This document shows, one piece after another, positions 22,930 to 33,944 of a stretch of DNA of 64,000 nucleotides. The stretch comes from Ornithodoros turicata (taxonomy: Eukaryota; Arthropoda; Arachnida; Ixodida; Argasidae). Position numbers and translations under genes: made by a program. The stretch covers positions 98,580,668 through 98,644,667 of the forward strand of contig NC_088203.1 in the NCBI RefSeq assembly GCF_037126465.1, in the 5' to 3' direction. Within the stretch, counting starts at the first letter, position 1. Every line of letters starts with the position of its first letter. The notes beneath the pieces are model-generated. The model did not search any database, was not told the DNA's origin, and was given only the letters and a program-made list of their open reading frames with translations.

Positions 22930-23035
22930 TAGCGCCGTGAAGCAACTGTGGTCATAGCAGCGTACAGACGTGAACAGATGGAGAGAGGACAGCAGGAAGG
23001 AGTGGGGACAGAGGGGAAAGGGCGTTTCTCGAATC
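22930..23035 (-). mobile_element. 3' fragment of a group A1 SINE
   Basis: TTAGCGCCGTGAAGCAACTG through GACAGCAGGAAGGAGTGGGG is the tail of the group A SINE on the minus strand. The copy stops inside the block that precedes GTCGGCCCAGG, so the tRNA head and central domain are missing. Such 5' truncation is typical of LINE-driven retroposition. Confidence 0.7.
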
Positions 23036-23269
23036 GTACAAGGAATCGCAAGGTATGTCTGCAGTTAAACTTGATAATCGAGCGTTTCAAAGAAGAAGAA
23101 GGAGGAATGCACCGTGACATTCGGATATCCATCGATATCTGCTAAGCCTACCGGACTTCTAGACTTCCAGACTTCCTGAAGTTCTACCTATCAAAGTGCC
23201 GCTTTCTGCCAGCAAACCTACAACATGTCTGGCAGCGTACTTCTGGCACACAGAGCACCCGGCCCTGGG

Positions 23270-23320
23270 GTAGTGAGCCAAATTAGGTGGAATATTTCGT
23301 CATTGGGTCATCACTTCATA
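23270..23320. repeat. three-copy dispersed word around GGCTCACTACCCC
   Basis: CTGGGGTAGTGAGCC plus an A/T-rich TGGAATATTTCGTC here matches the inverse at 40780-40815 (GAAATTTTCCACTTA, GTGGCTCACTACCCC) and another copy at 48494-48530 (CTGGGGTAGCGAGCC). About 40 bp is shared. The nature of the parent element is unknown. Confidence 0.45.
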
Positions 23321-23647
23321 CATTTGTTGCCGTACGTGTGGCGCAAGTGACGGTCAGCATATCCTGGGGTCGCCCAAGGAACACGCGTTAACTTCCATGT
23401 CTCCGATAGCGTCACCGTGAACCGCGACGTCCACGCACGGGCACGCCATTCTCCATGTTTGTATGTTTATATCATACATGTTCATATCAAACATGCCTTG
23501 AAAGCTGTCCACTTGTCGCGATAAGGTAGAATTTTGAGATGCGACGGAGATTTTTTGAAACTCTGATATGTTCCTCGGCATATTCAGCCGCGTTATTTTT
23601 GCGCTTGTTGTGCTTTAACCTCCGTGCTGGCACCAGGCTTGGTATAC

Positions 23648-24228
23648 TACCGTAATTTCACGTGTATAAGCCGCACCGCAGATAAGCCCCAGGACGCGTT
23701 TTTAGGAACGTTTTGAAAATTTTCTGGCAGATAAGCCGCATTCGCAGATAAGCCGCGGGCAATACGAGACGACTGATTTGTGAGACAAAGGAGACCATAG
23801 AGAAGGCCATAAACCTTGTGGTCCATACTACAGGGTCGGCATAGTGTACAGCAAAGGAGGTCAGCTCGAGAGTTCTACCAAGATCGGATTGTGCCCTTGT
23901 TGGGAGTTTTTCATGGATTGATGGGTCAGTGGTCTTCCAGAAGACGTGAATCACTGTCACCACTTTCTTTAAAGCTGCTCGGGGGAATGCACCACGAAGA
24001 CCAGTCTACTCGAATGTGGACCCGTCCCTGTTACGCACTGTTCGTGCATCGGCAGGGCAGTGCTGTTCCAGAGACACTGTCGGCCCTTTCGTTAAAACTG
24101 GCATATGGGAAAAATACCAGGAAAAAATAGTCATCAGATAAGCCGCACCGGTGGATATAGCCGCAGAGCGCCAGTGAGAAAAAAAAAATCACGCATAAGC
24201 CGCGGCTAATACACGTGAAATTACGGTA
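23648..24228. mobile_element. TIR element with ATAAGCCGC subterminal repeats (581 bp)
   Basis: The ends TACCGTAATTTCACGTG and CACGTGAAATTACGGTA are perfect 17-bp inverted repeats. Inside each end the word ATAAGCCGC, or a close variant, is repeated: about four times on the left (23668-23757) and three times on the right (24139-24203), with one orientation prevailing. TAC may be duplicated outside. Subterminal arrays of this type act as transposase-binding sites in CACTA, hAT and related families. There is no transposase, so it is non-autonomous. The superfamily is not assigned. Confidence 0.75.
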
Positions 24229-24497
24229 TACAGCTAGCCCCTGAAGAGAACACAGAAGCGATCAATTCGGGCGTTTTACATTGTCAGAGAACGACTATCG
24301 TACAGGAGTGCATTATCGGCAGAGTGTTCACCAGTGGAACTGCTTTGCCTTCCTAAAGGTTATTCCATGCACTTCTATAGATACGAGCCTATCGTTCTTT
24401 ATATCACAACACACTCGCATGTAACATGTCCCGCGGAGCACGGCGTGTCTGAGCGACACGTAGCATGCAGCCAAGCTTATGGTACCCTCGAATAATT

Positions 24498-24703
24498 GAT
24501 GACTCGCCGCGAGACAACTATGATCTTGAGTGACGCGAAGTGGTCGGTTTCGGCATTAATTTTGCCCACCTTAGGGTCCTTTAACGTGCGCGGAAATATC
24601 AGAAACTAGTACCCCGCCACTGCTGACGTCCTCGGCCGGAATCGAACCTGCAATCTTGGGATCAGAAGGCAGACACGCTGCTGCCAACTGACCCACCGAG
24701 ACC
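24498..24703 (-). mobile_element. tRNA-derived SINE, group B, copy 1
   Basis: On the minus strand GGTCTCGGTGGGTCAGTTGG (A box) is followed by GGTTCGATTCC (B box near 24640-24650), CGAGGACGTCAGCA, then CGTTAAAGGACCC and GTTGTCTCGCGGCG. It is the same family as 36361-36639 and 51178-51411, with more substitutions than the 36 kb copy, so it is probably older. No target duplication was resolved. Confidence 0.75.
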
Positions 24704-25383
24704 GGTACGATCTTGAGATCAATATATCGACTTCCATCTCCGGGTGCCAAGGCGTTCCAGGAAGAAGAGTTCCAGGCACACAATATTCTCTCCCATAGCT
24801 CTGGATGACCTCTTTTACCCTGCCAAAATGATAATGCATGCTTCCACTGAATCGATCACGGCGAAGTGCAGGAGCAATGCATTACTCTCATACCTATTTT
24901 TTGCTGCATACCGTTCTTTGACATAGCGTGTACGGAATGTGAATTCCATTTGTGTGTGTGTGCGGGGGTGGGGCGTCTTGTGACCTGTTCAAGGGAAGAG
25001 CGCGTTTCTGTGGGAGCGACTAAAATGACCTCCAAATCTGCCACTTTTCCAGGGCCATTTCCTTGCGCCGTATTGGCTCCATGCCCTTCTGTTTGTAACG
25101 GCGATGGCATCAGCGCTTCAGAGGAAACGGATGTTGTCATGGGGTTCAACACTTAACCGATGTAATTGAAAAGTTTAGCGAAAATCAATGACGGCAACGT
25201 CATGTATCGACGAATCTATCAACGGAAATGTCGCCAATTATTGTGATTGAAAGAAAGCATTTTCCTGCTTAAGAAAAAAGAAAAGCTTGACAAGAGTTTA
25301 GCGCGGGCACCCTGTCACGATAATGGGGCTAAAATTTTCATAAATCCGCGTTGCCTCCAGACCGCAAATTTAACGAAGAAGTT
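24704..25383. other. unassigned spacer
   Basis: Antisense-overlapping frames at 24856-25156 have no motif. No recognised gene. Confidence 0.4.
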
Positions 25384-25500
25384 GGAAGTCACTGAAAAGA
25401 TTAACCAGCTGCAGGACTCGAACCCACATCATCTTCTGGAAAGGGCGCACTTGAGGCTTTGTGTCTTCGCTGTTCCAGCCTCAGAACACCAATTTCCATC
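25384..25500 (+). mobile_element. tRNA-like SINE, group C, degenerate copy
   Basis: GAAGTCACTGAAAAG, AACCAGCTGCAGG, ACTCGAACCC (B-box-like) and then TTGAGGCTTTGTGTC and GTTCCAGCCTCAGAACA match, in order, parts of the insert at 27535-27702. That insert carries the same modules partly inverted. This copy gives the likely unrearranged order of the family. Confidence 0.55.
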
Positions 25501-27337
25501 GTGTGCAAATTTAAATTCAATTAAATTGAAATTAGAATGTTGTAGAGGAAAGCACTCGGGTCTCTAATCCCCCAAAACGGCGGGGGGGGGGGGGGCGTCT
25601 ACTCAACAACTTGGAGATTTCAAACGTTCTACTTGGCGCTTGTCCCACTGTTTGTCTCACTCCGATCGGAGTTCACACGTATAGTCAAACATGGTAGGAA
25701 GAAAATTAAATTAATTAATTACCAAATAAATTTGTACGGTCGCCGCATATTTCGACTATTTCAGTGCTAAAGTTTGCAGCTTTCGGGACATAAAGTTACT
25801 GAACATTTTATTAGTGGCTGTTTCTATACCTTATTGCTTAATGCTCCTCTGATCATTGCAGGGGGTTCACATCTAGGTCGTTGAGCGCTTTCGAACCATA
25901 TAAGGTCACATGGTCTAGTCCAGTTCAATAATTCCAAAACTACGAGTAGATGCATTAACTAAAGCACGCACATATTTTACATTGTGTTATACGCACTTAT
26001 TTCAGTCAGCGTTCACTGTTAGCAGTTATCAAAAATTAATAATCCACGCTTGTAATTCGCAGAGCCGCTTATTATACTTTCCAGAGCCAAACAACTTTTA
26101 AAAGGGTTTTGCAGACGTAATAAGGACAATGTCTTATCGGTAGACATTCTTCCGCAGAAATACCCATTCGTGCTGTTCTCATGGAAGAAGGAATGTTTTC
26201 TTTTCTGTTACTACTTATAACATATAACCCTCTATTCGATAGATATTTGTAAGGTTAGTGGAGCGAAAACCAATGCGATGCTCCACAAGAAACCAAATGA
26301 TTGGAAAATGCGTTTATGTTGCTGGACAGCACTATACGGGACGCGTCAAAGAAATATCCTGCCGCCAGGCCACCGAGGTCACGTCCCCTGGAGGAACCAA
26401 AGGAACAAAGGAATCACGAAGCGTGAAATAGAACACAGGGCCGCAACTAGTGCTGTAATTGTTACTCGACTTCGCCACATCTGACGTCACTTTGCCCACT
26501 GGTCTCAAGCACACGAGTGCCTACAAGATCAATAAAGGACGAGACATTGGGCAGACGAAATTGCGTTGCTGCGAAGCAAGGACAGAAGCTAGCAAGGTCA
26601 CTGGACAAGGGCAGGCATTGCGTCACGCACAGGGTGCTTCGTAAATGCCACCATCTGGGGCTGAAGGCGGATGTCCGTTCGTAATAGGCAGACTCCCGTG
26701 GGTGTTATTGCGCTGAACAGGATCCATCTAGGGATGCCCTTGTTTTCTTCTTTTCTCGTTCGTGGTTATGAAAGAAAAAATACGAAGATATTGACCAGGG
26801 TCCTCGTGTTCTTTAGATAAACGTGCGTAAACACAGGCAAGCTGGTGGATGAACTCCATAAGACCAGAGCGGGGCAAAAACAAATAGACAACAACCGTGC
26901 CGTTACACGCACTGTTAATGAAAGGATGTTTAGAAATCATGGAAGCTGGGGGCAAGGCTACGAAACACCCTGAGGCCAGGAAATGTGAAAATGTCACACA
27001 CACGCAAGGAACACACCTGAGAAGTTTGATAGGGAGACGACCCCCTTTGTCACTCTTGTTGTGGGTAAATTTATCGCCTCTCTATTAAACAGTGTTTCAC
27101 TTTGCGTTTGCGCGCGTGCTCTCGCAACGTTTCCGAGTCTGGTTTCATAGCCAGTTGCCGCTGTGCCATGTGCGTGTGTCATCTTTCAATACCGTTTATA
27201 GTTCCCCGGGTATAGAGTTCACTGAGTGATGTTTTGAGCAGAAGCCATTGGGCATTCCCTCATCTTCCAAGATGTTCGCTCTCGCCCTTTTCTTATTTAG
27301 CCTTTTCGACCCTGGATTTTTTAAATATTTCGAATAT
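25501..27337. other. gene-poor stretch
   Basis: A G run at about 25581-25594. No gene or element was recognised. The frame 26728-27003 (minus) is open but has no clear domain. AT-rich around 25700-26250. Confidence 0.4.
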
Positions 27338-27534
27338 GTACAATACAAAACGCAAGGGCAAAAGAGTAACCTCCAAGTTCTCACTTTGAAAACATATGAA
27401 CATATTTGATGAAAACATATCGACGTGCTTAGCTAATGAAACCATGATCTGATAATCAACTTCTCATGCAGACATCACGGCGACTCACAACATCAATTCC
27501 CTTCTTTCTCATCACGAATTATCATAACCATCAT

Positions 27535-27702
27535 GAGAGAAACTGATGTTCTGAGGCTGGAACACATAGAAGGGACAGACACAAACAAAGCCTCAAACTG
27601 CCTAAGAAATCAACGATGAAAGATGAAAGTCACTGAAAAGGTTAGCCAGCTGTAGGGTTCGATCCCTACAGCTGGCTAACCTTTTCAGTGACTTTCATCT
27701 TT
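27535..27702. mobile_element. rearranged group C SINE insertion forming a 42-bp-arm hairpin
   Basis: This 168-bp insert is absent from the second duplication copy, where the empty site is 31125-31136. CATAACCATCAT (27523-27534) and CATAACCATAAT (27703-27714) form a 12-bp target duplication with one mismatch. Within it, 27616-27657 and 27664-27705 are perfect inverted 42-mers around the 6-base loop TTCGAT. The arms contain the GGTTCGATCC B-box-like centre and GAAAGTCACTGAAAAGG. The other half (27546-27600) is the inverse of the 25440-25490 module. Confidence 0.85.
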
Positions 27703-28355
27703 CATAACCATAATTTTAACGTAATTTTCTTACAACCATCCACACTGTCGTTGCAGTTAACACACATACACCATGACAACACAAACAAAAGGAATCTTCT
27801 ACGATAACCGCAGCGTTCTCGCGGAATGAACGTAAACGTAAAGCTTCCAAGAAACTTCAAGGAAACAGACGCTACGCACCAGGAGTCTGAGTGATCCCAG
27901 TATTCCATTTATGTTCCGTCTCATCGCATCCCAGGACCATCATCAGTGTTGCTACGCGTACCTTGGTAGGAATAACCCATTCCGAAAAATTGAATAATTT
28001 TGAAGAGAGCCTCCTTACGGCGTCTGTTTACGTGCATCGTAAAGAAGGATACTAACCTACATTGGAACCCAACGAAGTGAAACGTGAAACGAAATGTTAT
28101 CCGTACTCGGCTTATAGTGCACTCTAATGAAATGACACGAAATCCGACAGGAACTTGGAGGGAGTTTCACATTCTCGTGTGTCGCTTGGCTGACTGACAA
28201 AAAACGAAACAAAACAAAGTAATACGTAAAAGTTATCTTGCTTGAAAGCCATAAGCATTTAAAAATGCTGAAAAATCTCACATCCTATTCATAAAGTGGC
28301 CGGCGTGGTCGACGTCTCCCGTTTTTTTCCTCTCTGTTCGTGTTGTCTTCCACAG

Positions 28356-28472
28356 CGGCAGTTGGAAACGAACCCATCGCAGGCTATGTTGTCTGTTGTT
28401 GGAAATGTTTCCTGCCGTTTTCCGACCGACCTTCCATGCCTTCCAGATACATTTCGTCAAAGCTCCCACTAA
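28356..28472 (+). other. possible exon-like ORF behind a strong splice acceptor
   Basis: A long pyrimidine tract and TTCCACAG precede a 38-codon open frame (RQLETNPSQAMLSVVG at its start) ending in TAA. In the duplicate the acceptor AG is AA and the stop is TGA. There is no homology that I know, so this may be chance. Confidence 0.2.
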
Positions 28473-28732
28473 CGCCGACCCAGGACGAATAGTAACATCA
28501 ATGTCTCACACCGTTCATGACAACCTCAATTGAAGTCTATAGGAACATGCTCGTATGATATTGCCACCAGTCTTTACCGCCTTCTCCCAACAATATCGCC
28601 ACCACAGAAGGCTAATCCGCGTTGTTGCGACCGTTTTGGATGATGTTTTCCCCCAGAAACAACAAAAGCGCAAAGCAATGAAGTTGCATACGAATCCAAC
28701 CCCCCCCCCCCCCACACACACACACACACATA

Positions 28733-29245
28733 AATGGGATGGTGATGTGGTGGGTCATTCTCCGCCGTTCTGGCGGTACATTGCCCCATTGCGCTTGTGG
28801 AAGGGATGAGGGAATGATGACAAGATGTCCTATTAGAGTTCGTCCATTGGTCTAGTGCTGGAGAGGAGCTCAGCAACAGCTCATAGGCTTCGCATCAGAT
28901 GTGAGGGGTCCGACCATGGCCCGAGAATTCCTGCTAACTCGAACTTGCAACTCGATCGACGCGTTGGAGAGCAATTTCCATGAGGCCGCGCCTCGCCATC
29001 GCACTGTCCGCAGACCAGGAGGACGTGATGGAGGTCACCGCGCACACCACACGTGGAACAGAGGCTGGACGCGCCGACACCGAGGTGGTGTTTGAAAGCC
29101 GGTGTAAAAGCCACATTAAGTCTCATGCGGTGGAAGACTGTGGTAAAGGAACGCGGCATTCGGTGGGGGAGAGTAAGGGACATTGTGGGGTCAACGGAGT
29201 AAAGCAGAGAGTAAAGGTAGAGATGTCACGTTGCCATTGAGACTG
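28733..29245 (-). mobile_element. LINE C-terminus and 3' end, duplication copy 1
   Basis: On the minus strand a frame from 29183 reads RMRLNVAFTPAFKHHLG, then a zinc motif CSTCGVRGDLHHVLLVC and, after a small disruption, LAGILGPWSDPSH near 28910. It ends in a 3' UTR finishing at CATCCCATTT next to a CA/C simple repeat. The order helix, C-x2-C-x7-HH-x4-C, ILGPW, FL-x-x-TG is the signature of the LINE tails here. A 3-bp difference and frame change separate the zinc and ILGPW parts. The same copy is in the duplicate, so the insertion predates the duplication. Confidence 0.75.
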
Positions 29246-29330
29246 CATCATGGGGCCAGTGAAGCTTGACGAACTCAACCAACTCACCATGGTGCTCTTC
29301 TTTTACTCCTCATGCACCGTCCGGGACAAA

Positions 29331-29515
29331 AGTTTACCGAACACGCTCCGGCGTATTCCTTCCTCAGAGTGACACGCTAGCAGCGAATGGGAGCGTACGC
29401 ACTTACAGGCATGTGCCTAGGTAACCCAGTCACGTGTTTGCGAGTCCGTACGGTACCGTTCGCTGCTAGCTTGTCACTCTGAGGGAGGAATGCGTCGGAG
29501 CGTGTTCCGTAAACT
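29331..29515. mobile_element. MITE M3, duplication copy 1
   Basis: Imperfect inverted repeats of about 65 bp beginning AGTTTACCGAACACGC, with the word CTAGCAGCGAA mirrored as TTCGCTGCTAG. Interior about 55 bp with an internal GTACG. The same element is at 32758-32942. Confidence 0.8.
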
Positions 29516-30072
29516 TCAGACGAGCACTATACTGTATGTCCTCACCTGCTTTACCCCATGTGTCTGCATGTTACAGCAAGGCGGCCGTTTCATGGCGCAA
29601 CCATAGCAGTACACGATCGCTATTCTTGGACATGTGGGCGTCTTTCTCGAGGACCTCTCGGGTATTGTTCGCAGGTACTGTGGCAATCACGGAGCTTGTA
29701 AGCCGGTGTGAAATAACCTCTTCGAAGCGGGCTTAAAACTTCCATATGAGCGCGTGAGTATTGATGTTGCGTCAGAGAATAGCGGCCATATATAGATGCT
29801 AGCTTTATGGAAGGGAATATGAATCTTAGAAACATATTGCCGTCCATGGAAGTTAGAAAATCCAGCAAACCGGTAAAGAGCCTCTAGACGAAATCCGCCG
29901 ATAGAGTCTTCGTTCGTAACATCAGCGGCTAGCACCCTATAAGTAGAGATGCAAAGACAGGGAATAAAAGTGGAAATATTCGTGGCAAAACTGATTTTTT
30001 TTTTTTTTCAGACGCTCAAAAGTTGAAGAAAAAAAAAAAGAAACTCAAGATTTTCAGACGGCGTTATTCGTC

Positions 30073-30938
30073 CGCCAGCACTGGTCGCACTTCGGAAACG
30101 TGCACTCCAAACTGCACAACATATATATGCACATATGCACAACATATGCACAATTTCACTTATGAGAGAGAGAGAGAGAAATACATGACGACGATGATAT
30201 GGGGATGACTTCCGCTCATTGAGCAGAATGCTACCCCATTGCTATTGGGGGAAAATGAGAGGATGGTGATGAGGATGATGCTGACGACGCTGACAGGGTT
30301 TTAGAGAGTCGATCAGGCCGGTAGTTTGCAGGAATTTGATGAAGGGCCGTAAGACGGACATCTGCGTTCGTGTGTCCCATGATCCCAAAATGAGTCTGAG
30401 GTCAAGGGGTCGGCTGTCAATCCGCGCAAGGTCGTTTGCCAACAAGTGACGCTCCCTCCTATAAGTGGCACATGCGAGGAACACATGGTCCGCGGTCGCT
30501 CACTTATGAGTATCCGGTCACCGCCTCAGGCATTTTGTTTTACCTATTAGTCTTACTTAGTACAGGCTCGCAGGCTGCTGATGAGAGGCTCAGAAACCGT
30601 ACGGAACGTTCATATCTTACCATCATGAAATATTGAAATATGGCAGTCGTCGAAAAAGCCATACAACAACAGGACTTGAACCACACAGCTCCTGATTGAT
30701 TGATTGATTGATGTGGGACGAGCAGCTCGTATGATTACCTCGCGATATGAAACATACCGATTTTTTCGATGTCGCACTCAAAATAAAACGGACATTTCAT
30801 ACACAAATGAGCGCTCAAGTTTCAAGCCCAGTACGGTTTACCACGAGAGAAACCTGCTCATAAGGACGAAGTGGATGTGGCAGACCGGTCGCCATCCATT
30901 TTGTGTTGCCTCTTCTACAATACACAACAATACTAGTA
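30073..30938. other. unique spacer between the duplication copies
   Basis: Holds a LINE end (30188-30500), GA repeats at 30163-30178, ATATGCACA repeats at 30120-30150 and a GATT repeat at 30693-30711. A tRNA-like ACTTGAACC word at 30673 is not followed by a SINE body. Confidence 0.6.
30188..30500 (-). mobile_element. LINE C-terminus and 3' end
   Basis: The minus frame 30484-30242 reads CATYRRERHLLANDLARIDSR, then LRLILGSWDTRTQ and FIKFLQTTGLIDSL. This matches the C-terminal layout of the LINE at 33.46 kb (helix, LG-x-W, hydrophobic FL/FI end). The 3' end (GAGCGGAAGTCATCCCC on minus) resembles the tails at 28.73 and 32.15 kb. There is no upstream RT. The zinc-motif part is reduced to the first residues. 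Confidence 0.7.
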
Positions 30939-32149
30939 GTACAATACAAAACTGCAAGGGCAAAAGAGTAGCCTCCAAGTTCTTACTTTGAAAACATATG
31001 AACATATTTGATGAAAACATATCGACGTGCTTAGCTAATGAAACCATGATCTGATAATCAACTTCTCATGCAGACATCACAGCGACTCACAACATCAATT
31101 CCCTTCTTTCTCATCACGAATTATCATAACCATCATTTTCACGTAATTTTCTTACAACCATCCACACTGTCGTTGCAGTTAACACACATACACCATGACA
31201 ACACAAACAAAAGGAATCTTCTACGATAACCGCAGCGTTCTCGCGGAATGAGCGTAAACGTAAAGCTTCCAATAAACTTCAAGGAAACAGACGCTACGCA
31301 CCAGGAGTCTGAGTGATCCCAGTATTCCATTTATGTTCCGTCTCATCGCATCCCAGGACCATCATCAGTGTTGCTATACGCGTACCTTGGTAGGAATAAC
31401 CCATTCCGAAAAATTGAATAATTTTGAAGAGAGCCTCTTCACGGCGTCTGTTTACGTGCATCGTAAAGAAGGATACTAACCTACATTGGAACCCAACGAA
31501 GTGAAACGTGAAACGAAATGCCATCCGTACTCGGCTTATAGTGCACTCTAATGAAATGACACGAAATCCGACAGGAACTTGGAGGGAGTTTCACATTCCC
31601 GTGTGTCGCTTGGCTGACTGACAAGAAACAAAACAAAACAAAAGGAATACGTACAAGTTATCTTGCTTCAAAGCCATAAGCATTTCAAAATGCTGAAAAA
31701 TCGCACATCCTATTCATAAAGTGGCTGGCGTGGTCGACGTCTCCCTTTTTTTTCCTCTCTGTTTGTATTTTCTTCCACAACGGCAGTTGGAAACGAACCC
31801 ATCGCAGGCTATGTTGTCTGTTGTTGGAAACGTTTCCTGCCGTTTTCCGACCGACCTTCCATGCCTTCCAGATAAATTTCGTCGAAGCTCCCACTGACGC
31901 CGACCCAGGACGAACAGTAACATCGATGTCTCACACCGTTCGTGACAACCTCAATTAAAGTCTATAGGAACATGCTCGTATGATATTGCCACCCGTCTTT
32001 ACCGCCTCCCCACAATATCTCCACCACAGAAGGCTAATCCGCGTTGTTGCGACCGTGTTGGATGATGTGTTCCCCCAGAAACAACAAAAGCGCAAAGCAA
32101 TGAAGTTCCATACGAATCCAACCCCCCCCCCCCCCCACACACACACATA

Positions 32150-32665
32150 AATGGGATGATGATGTGGTGGGTCATTCTCCGCCGTTCTGGCGGTACATTG
32201 CCCCATTGCGCTTGTGGAAGGGATGAGGGAGTGATGACAAGGTGTCCTATTAGAGTTCGTCCATTGGTCCAGTGCTGGAGAGGAACTCAGCAACAGTTCG
32301 TAGGCTTTGCATCAGATGTGAGGGGTCCGACCATGGCCCGAGAATTCCTGCTAACTCGAACTTGCATTGATCGACGCGTTGGATAGCGATTTCCATGAGG
32401 GCGCGCCTCGCCATCGTACTGTCCGCAGACCAGGAGGACGTGATGGAGGTCACCGCGCACACCACACGTGGAACAGAGGCTGGACGCGCCGACACCGAGG
32501 TGGTGTTTGAAAGCCGGTGTAAAAGCCACATTAAGTCTCATGCGGTGGAAGACTGTGGTGAAGAAACGCGGCATTCGGCGGGGGAGAGTGAGGGACAATG
32601 TGGGGTCAACGGAGTAAAGCAGAGAGTAAAGGTAGAGATGTCACGTTGCCATTGAGACTGCATCA
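32150..32665 (-). mobile_element. LINE C-terminus and 3' end, duplication copy 2
   Basis: Counterpart of 28733-29245. Minus frames 32598-32287 (zinc motif CSTCGVRGDLHHVLLVC) and 32531-32250 (ILGPWSDPSHLMQSL and FLSSTGPMDEL to a stop at 32250). This copy preserves the final residues better than copy 1, where they are out of frame. Confidence 0.75.
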
Positions 32666-32757
32666 TGGGGCCAGTGAGGCTTGACGAACTCAACCATGGA
32701 AACCAGAACTCAATCATGGTGCTCTTCTTTTACTCCTCATGCACCGTCCTGGACAAA

Positions 32758-32942
32758 AGTTTACGGAACACGCTCCGGCGCATTCCTTCCTCAGAGTGAC
32801 ACGCTAGCAGCGAATGGGAGCGTACGGACTTACAGGCATGTGCCTAGGTAACCCAGTCACGTGTTTGCGAGCCCGTACGGTACCATTCGCTGCTAGCCTG
32901 TCACTCTGAGGGAGGAAGGCGCCGGAGCGTGTTCCGTAAACT
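32758..32942. mobile_element. MITE M3, duplication copy 2
   Basis: Duplicate of 29331-29515 with the same 185-bp length and the same terminal repeats. A few substitutions separate the two. Confidence 0.8.
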
Positions 32943-33462
32943 TCTGTACAGCACTGTACTCTATGTCCTCACCTATTTTACCCAACGTGTCTGCGTATAA
33001 TTCTGTATGAACTTTACAGCAAAGCGGCCGTTTCATGGCGCAACCACAGCAGTACACGATTGCTATTCTTGGACATGTGCGTGTGTGTGGGGGGGGGGGG
33101 GGAGGGGTCTTTCTCGAGGACCTCTCGGGTATTGTTCGCAGGTACTGTGGCAGTCACGGAGCTTGTAAGCCGGTGTGAAGTGACCTCTTCGAAGCGCATT
33201 TAAAACTTCCATATGACCGCGTGAGTATTGATGTTGCGCGCGAGAATGGCCGCATGAGCCATATATAGATGCTAGCTTTATGGAAGAAAATATGAATCTT
33301 AGAAACATATTGCCGTCCATGGAAGGTAGAAAATCCAGCAAACCGGTAAAGAACCTCTAGACGAAAGCCGCCGATAGAGAACAATATAGTCTTCGTTCAA
33401 AACATCAGCGCCTAGCGCCCTATAAGTAGAGATGTAAAGACAGGGAATAAAAGTGGAAATAT

Positions 33463-33832
33463 GCTGCACAAAGAGGCATCTTGAGGCATACCCTTGGCCA
33501 TCTCGACAACAGGGACCTTCAGCATAGAGAAAGTCTTAGGCGTATGGGACGCTAAGCACAGGGACGCGGCCTTCAATGCTCTTGTCAACTTCATTGTGAA
33601 ATCTTGACTAGAAACCCTATACTAGACGGTGCGTGGACATTACTATGATCCTTGATGTGAACGGCGCGCTCGGTCCTGCGTGGTCGCGGTCGAGACGCTC
33701 GCCCCGGTGAACTTTTGCGGTGCGCCCGCACCTTCTGTTGTGCAATCGTACAGTTTCCTTTTTTTTGGGTAGCAGAATTCGCTTGCGCGAATTCAACCTC
33801 CCCTTGTTATTTTACCAGTCACCACAACTACC
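33463..33832 (+). mobile_element. recent 5'-truncated LINE insertion with 14-bp target duplication
   Basis: AAAAGTGGAAATAT stands at 33449-33462 and again at 33833-33846. The duplicate copy has this word once (29966-29979), which is the empty site. The insert begins with the end of a LINE ORF: ILRHTLGHLDNR in one frame and, after a frameshift, FSIEKVLGVWDAKHRDAAF and LVNFIVKS to a stop at about 33606. Its 3' UTR ends with GGGTAGCAGAATTCGC and AATTCAACCTCC, the tail type of 9335 and 20615. It inserted after the duplication. Confidence 0.9.
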
Positions 33833-33944
33833 AAAAGTGGAAATATTGATGACAAACCTTTTTTGTTTTTCTCTAAGCTGCTCAAAAGTAAAAAAAAAAA
33901 AGAAAGAAAAAAGATCTCAAGATTTCCAGACGGCGTTATTCGTC

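Larger units (their letters stand above)
27338..30072. repeat. tandem segmental duplication, copy 1
   Basis: From GTACAATACAAAAC to GGCGTTATTCGTC this unit is repeated in the same orientation at 30939-33944. The match appears high by eye (well over 90% in most blocks) with small indels. It contains a private 168-bp insertion (27535-27702), a LINE tail (28733-29245) and a MITE (29331-29515). The 866-bp stretch between copies is unique. Confidence 0.9.
30939..33944. repeat. tandem segmental duplication, copy 2
   Basis: Direct repeat of 27338-30072. It lacks the 168-bp SINE-like insert but carries a private 370-bp LINE insertion (33463-33832). Other indels are small: simple-repeat length differences near 32121-32139 and 33087-33104, and short extra segments near 32695 and 33000. 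Confidence 0.9.
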
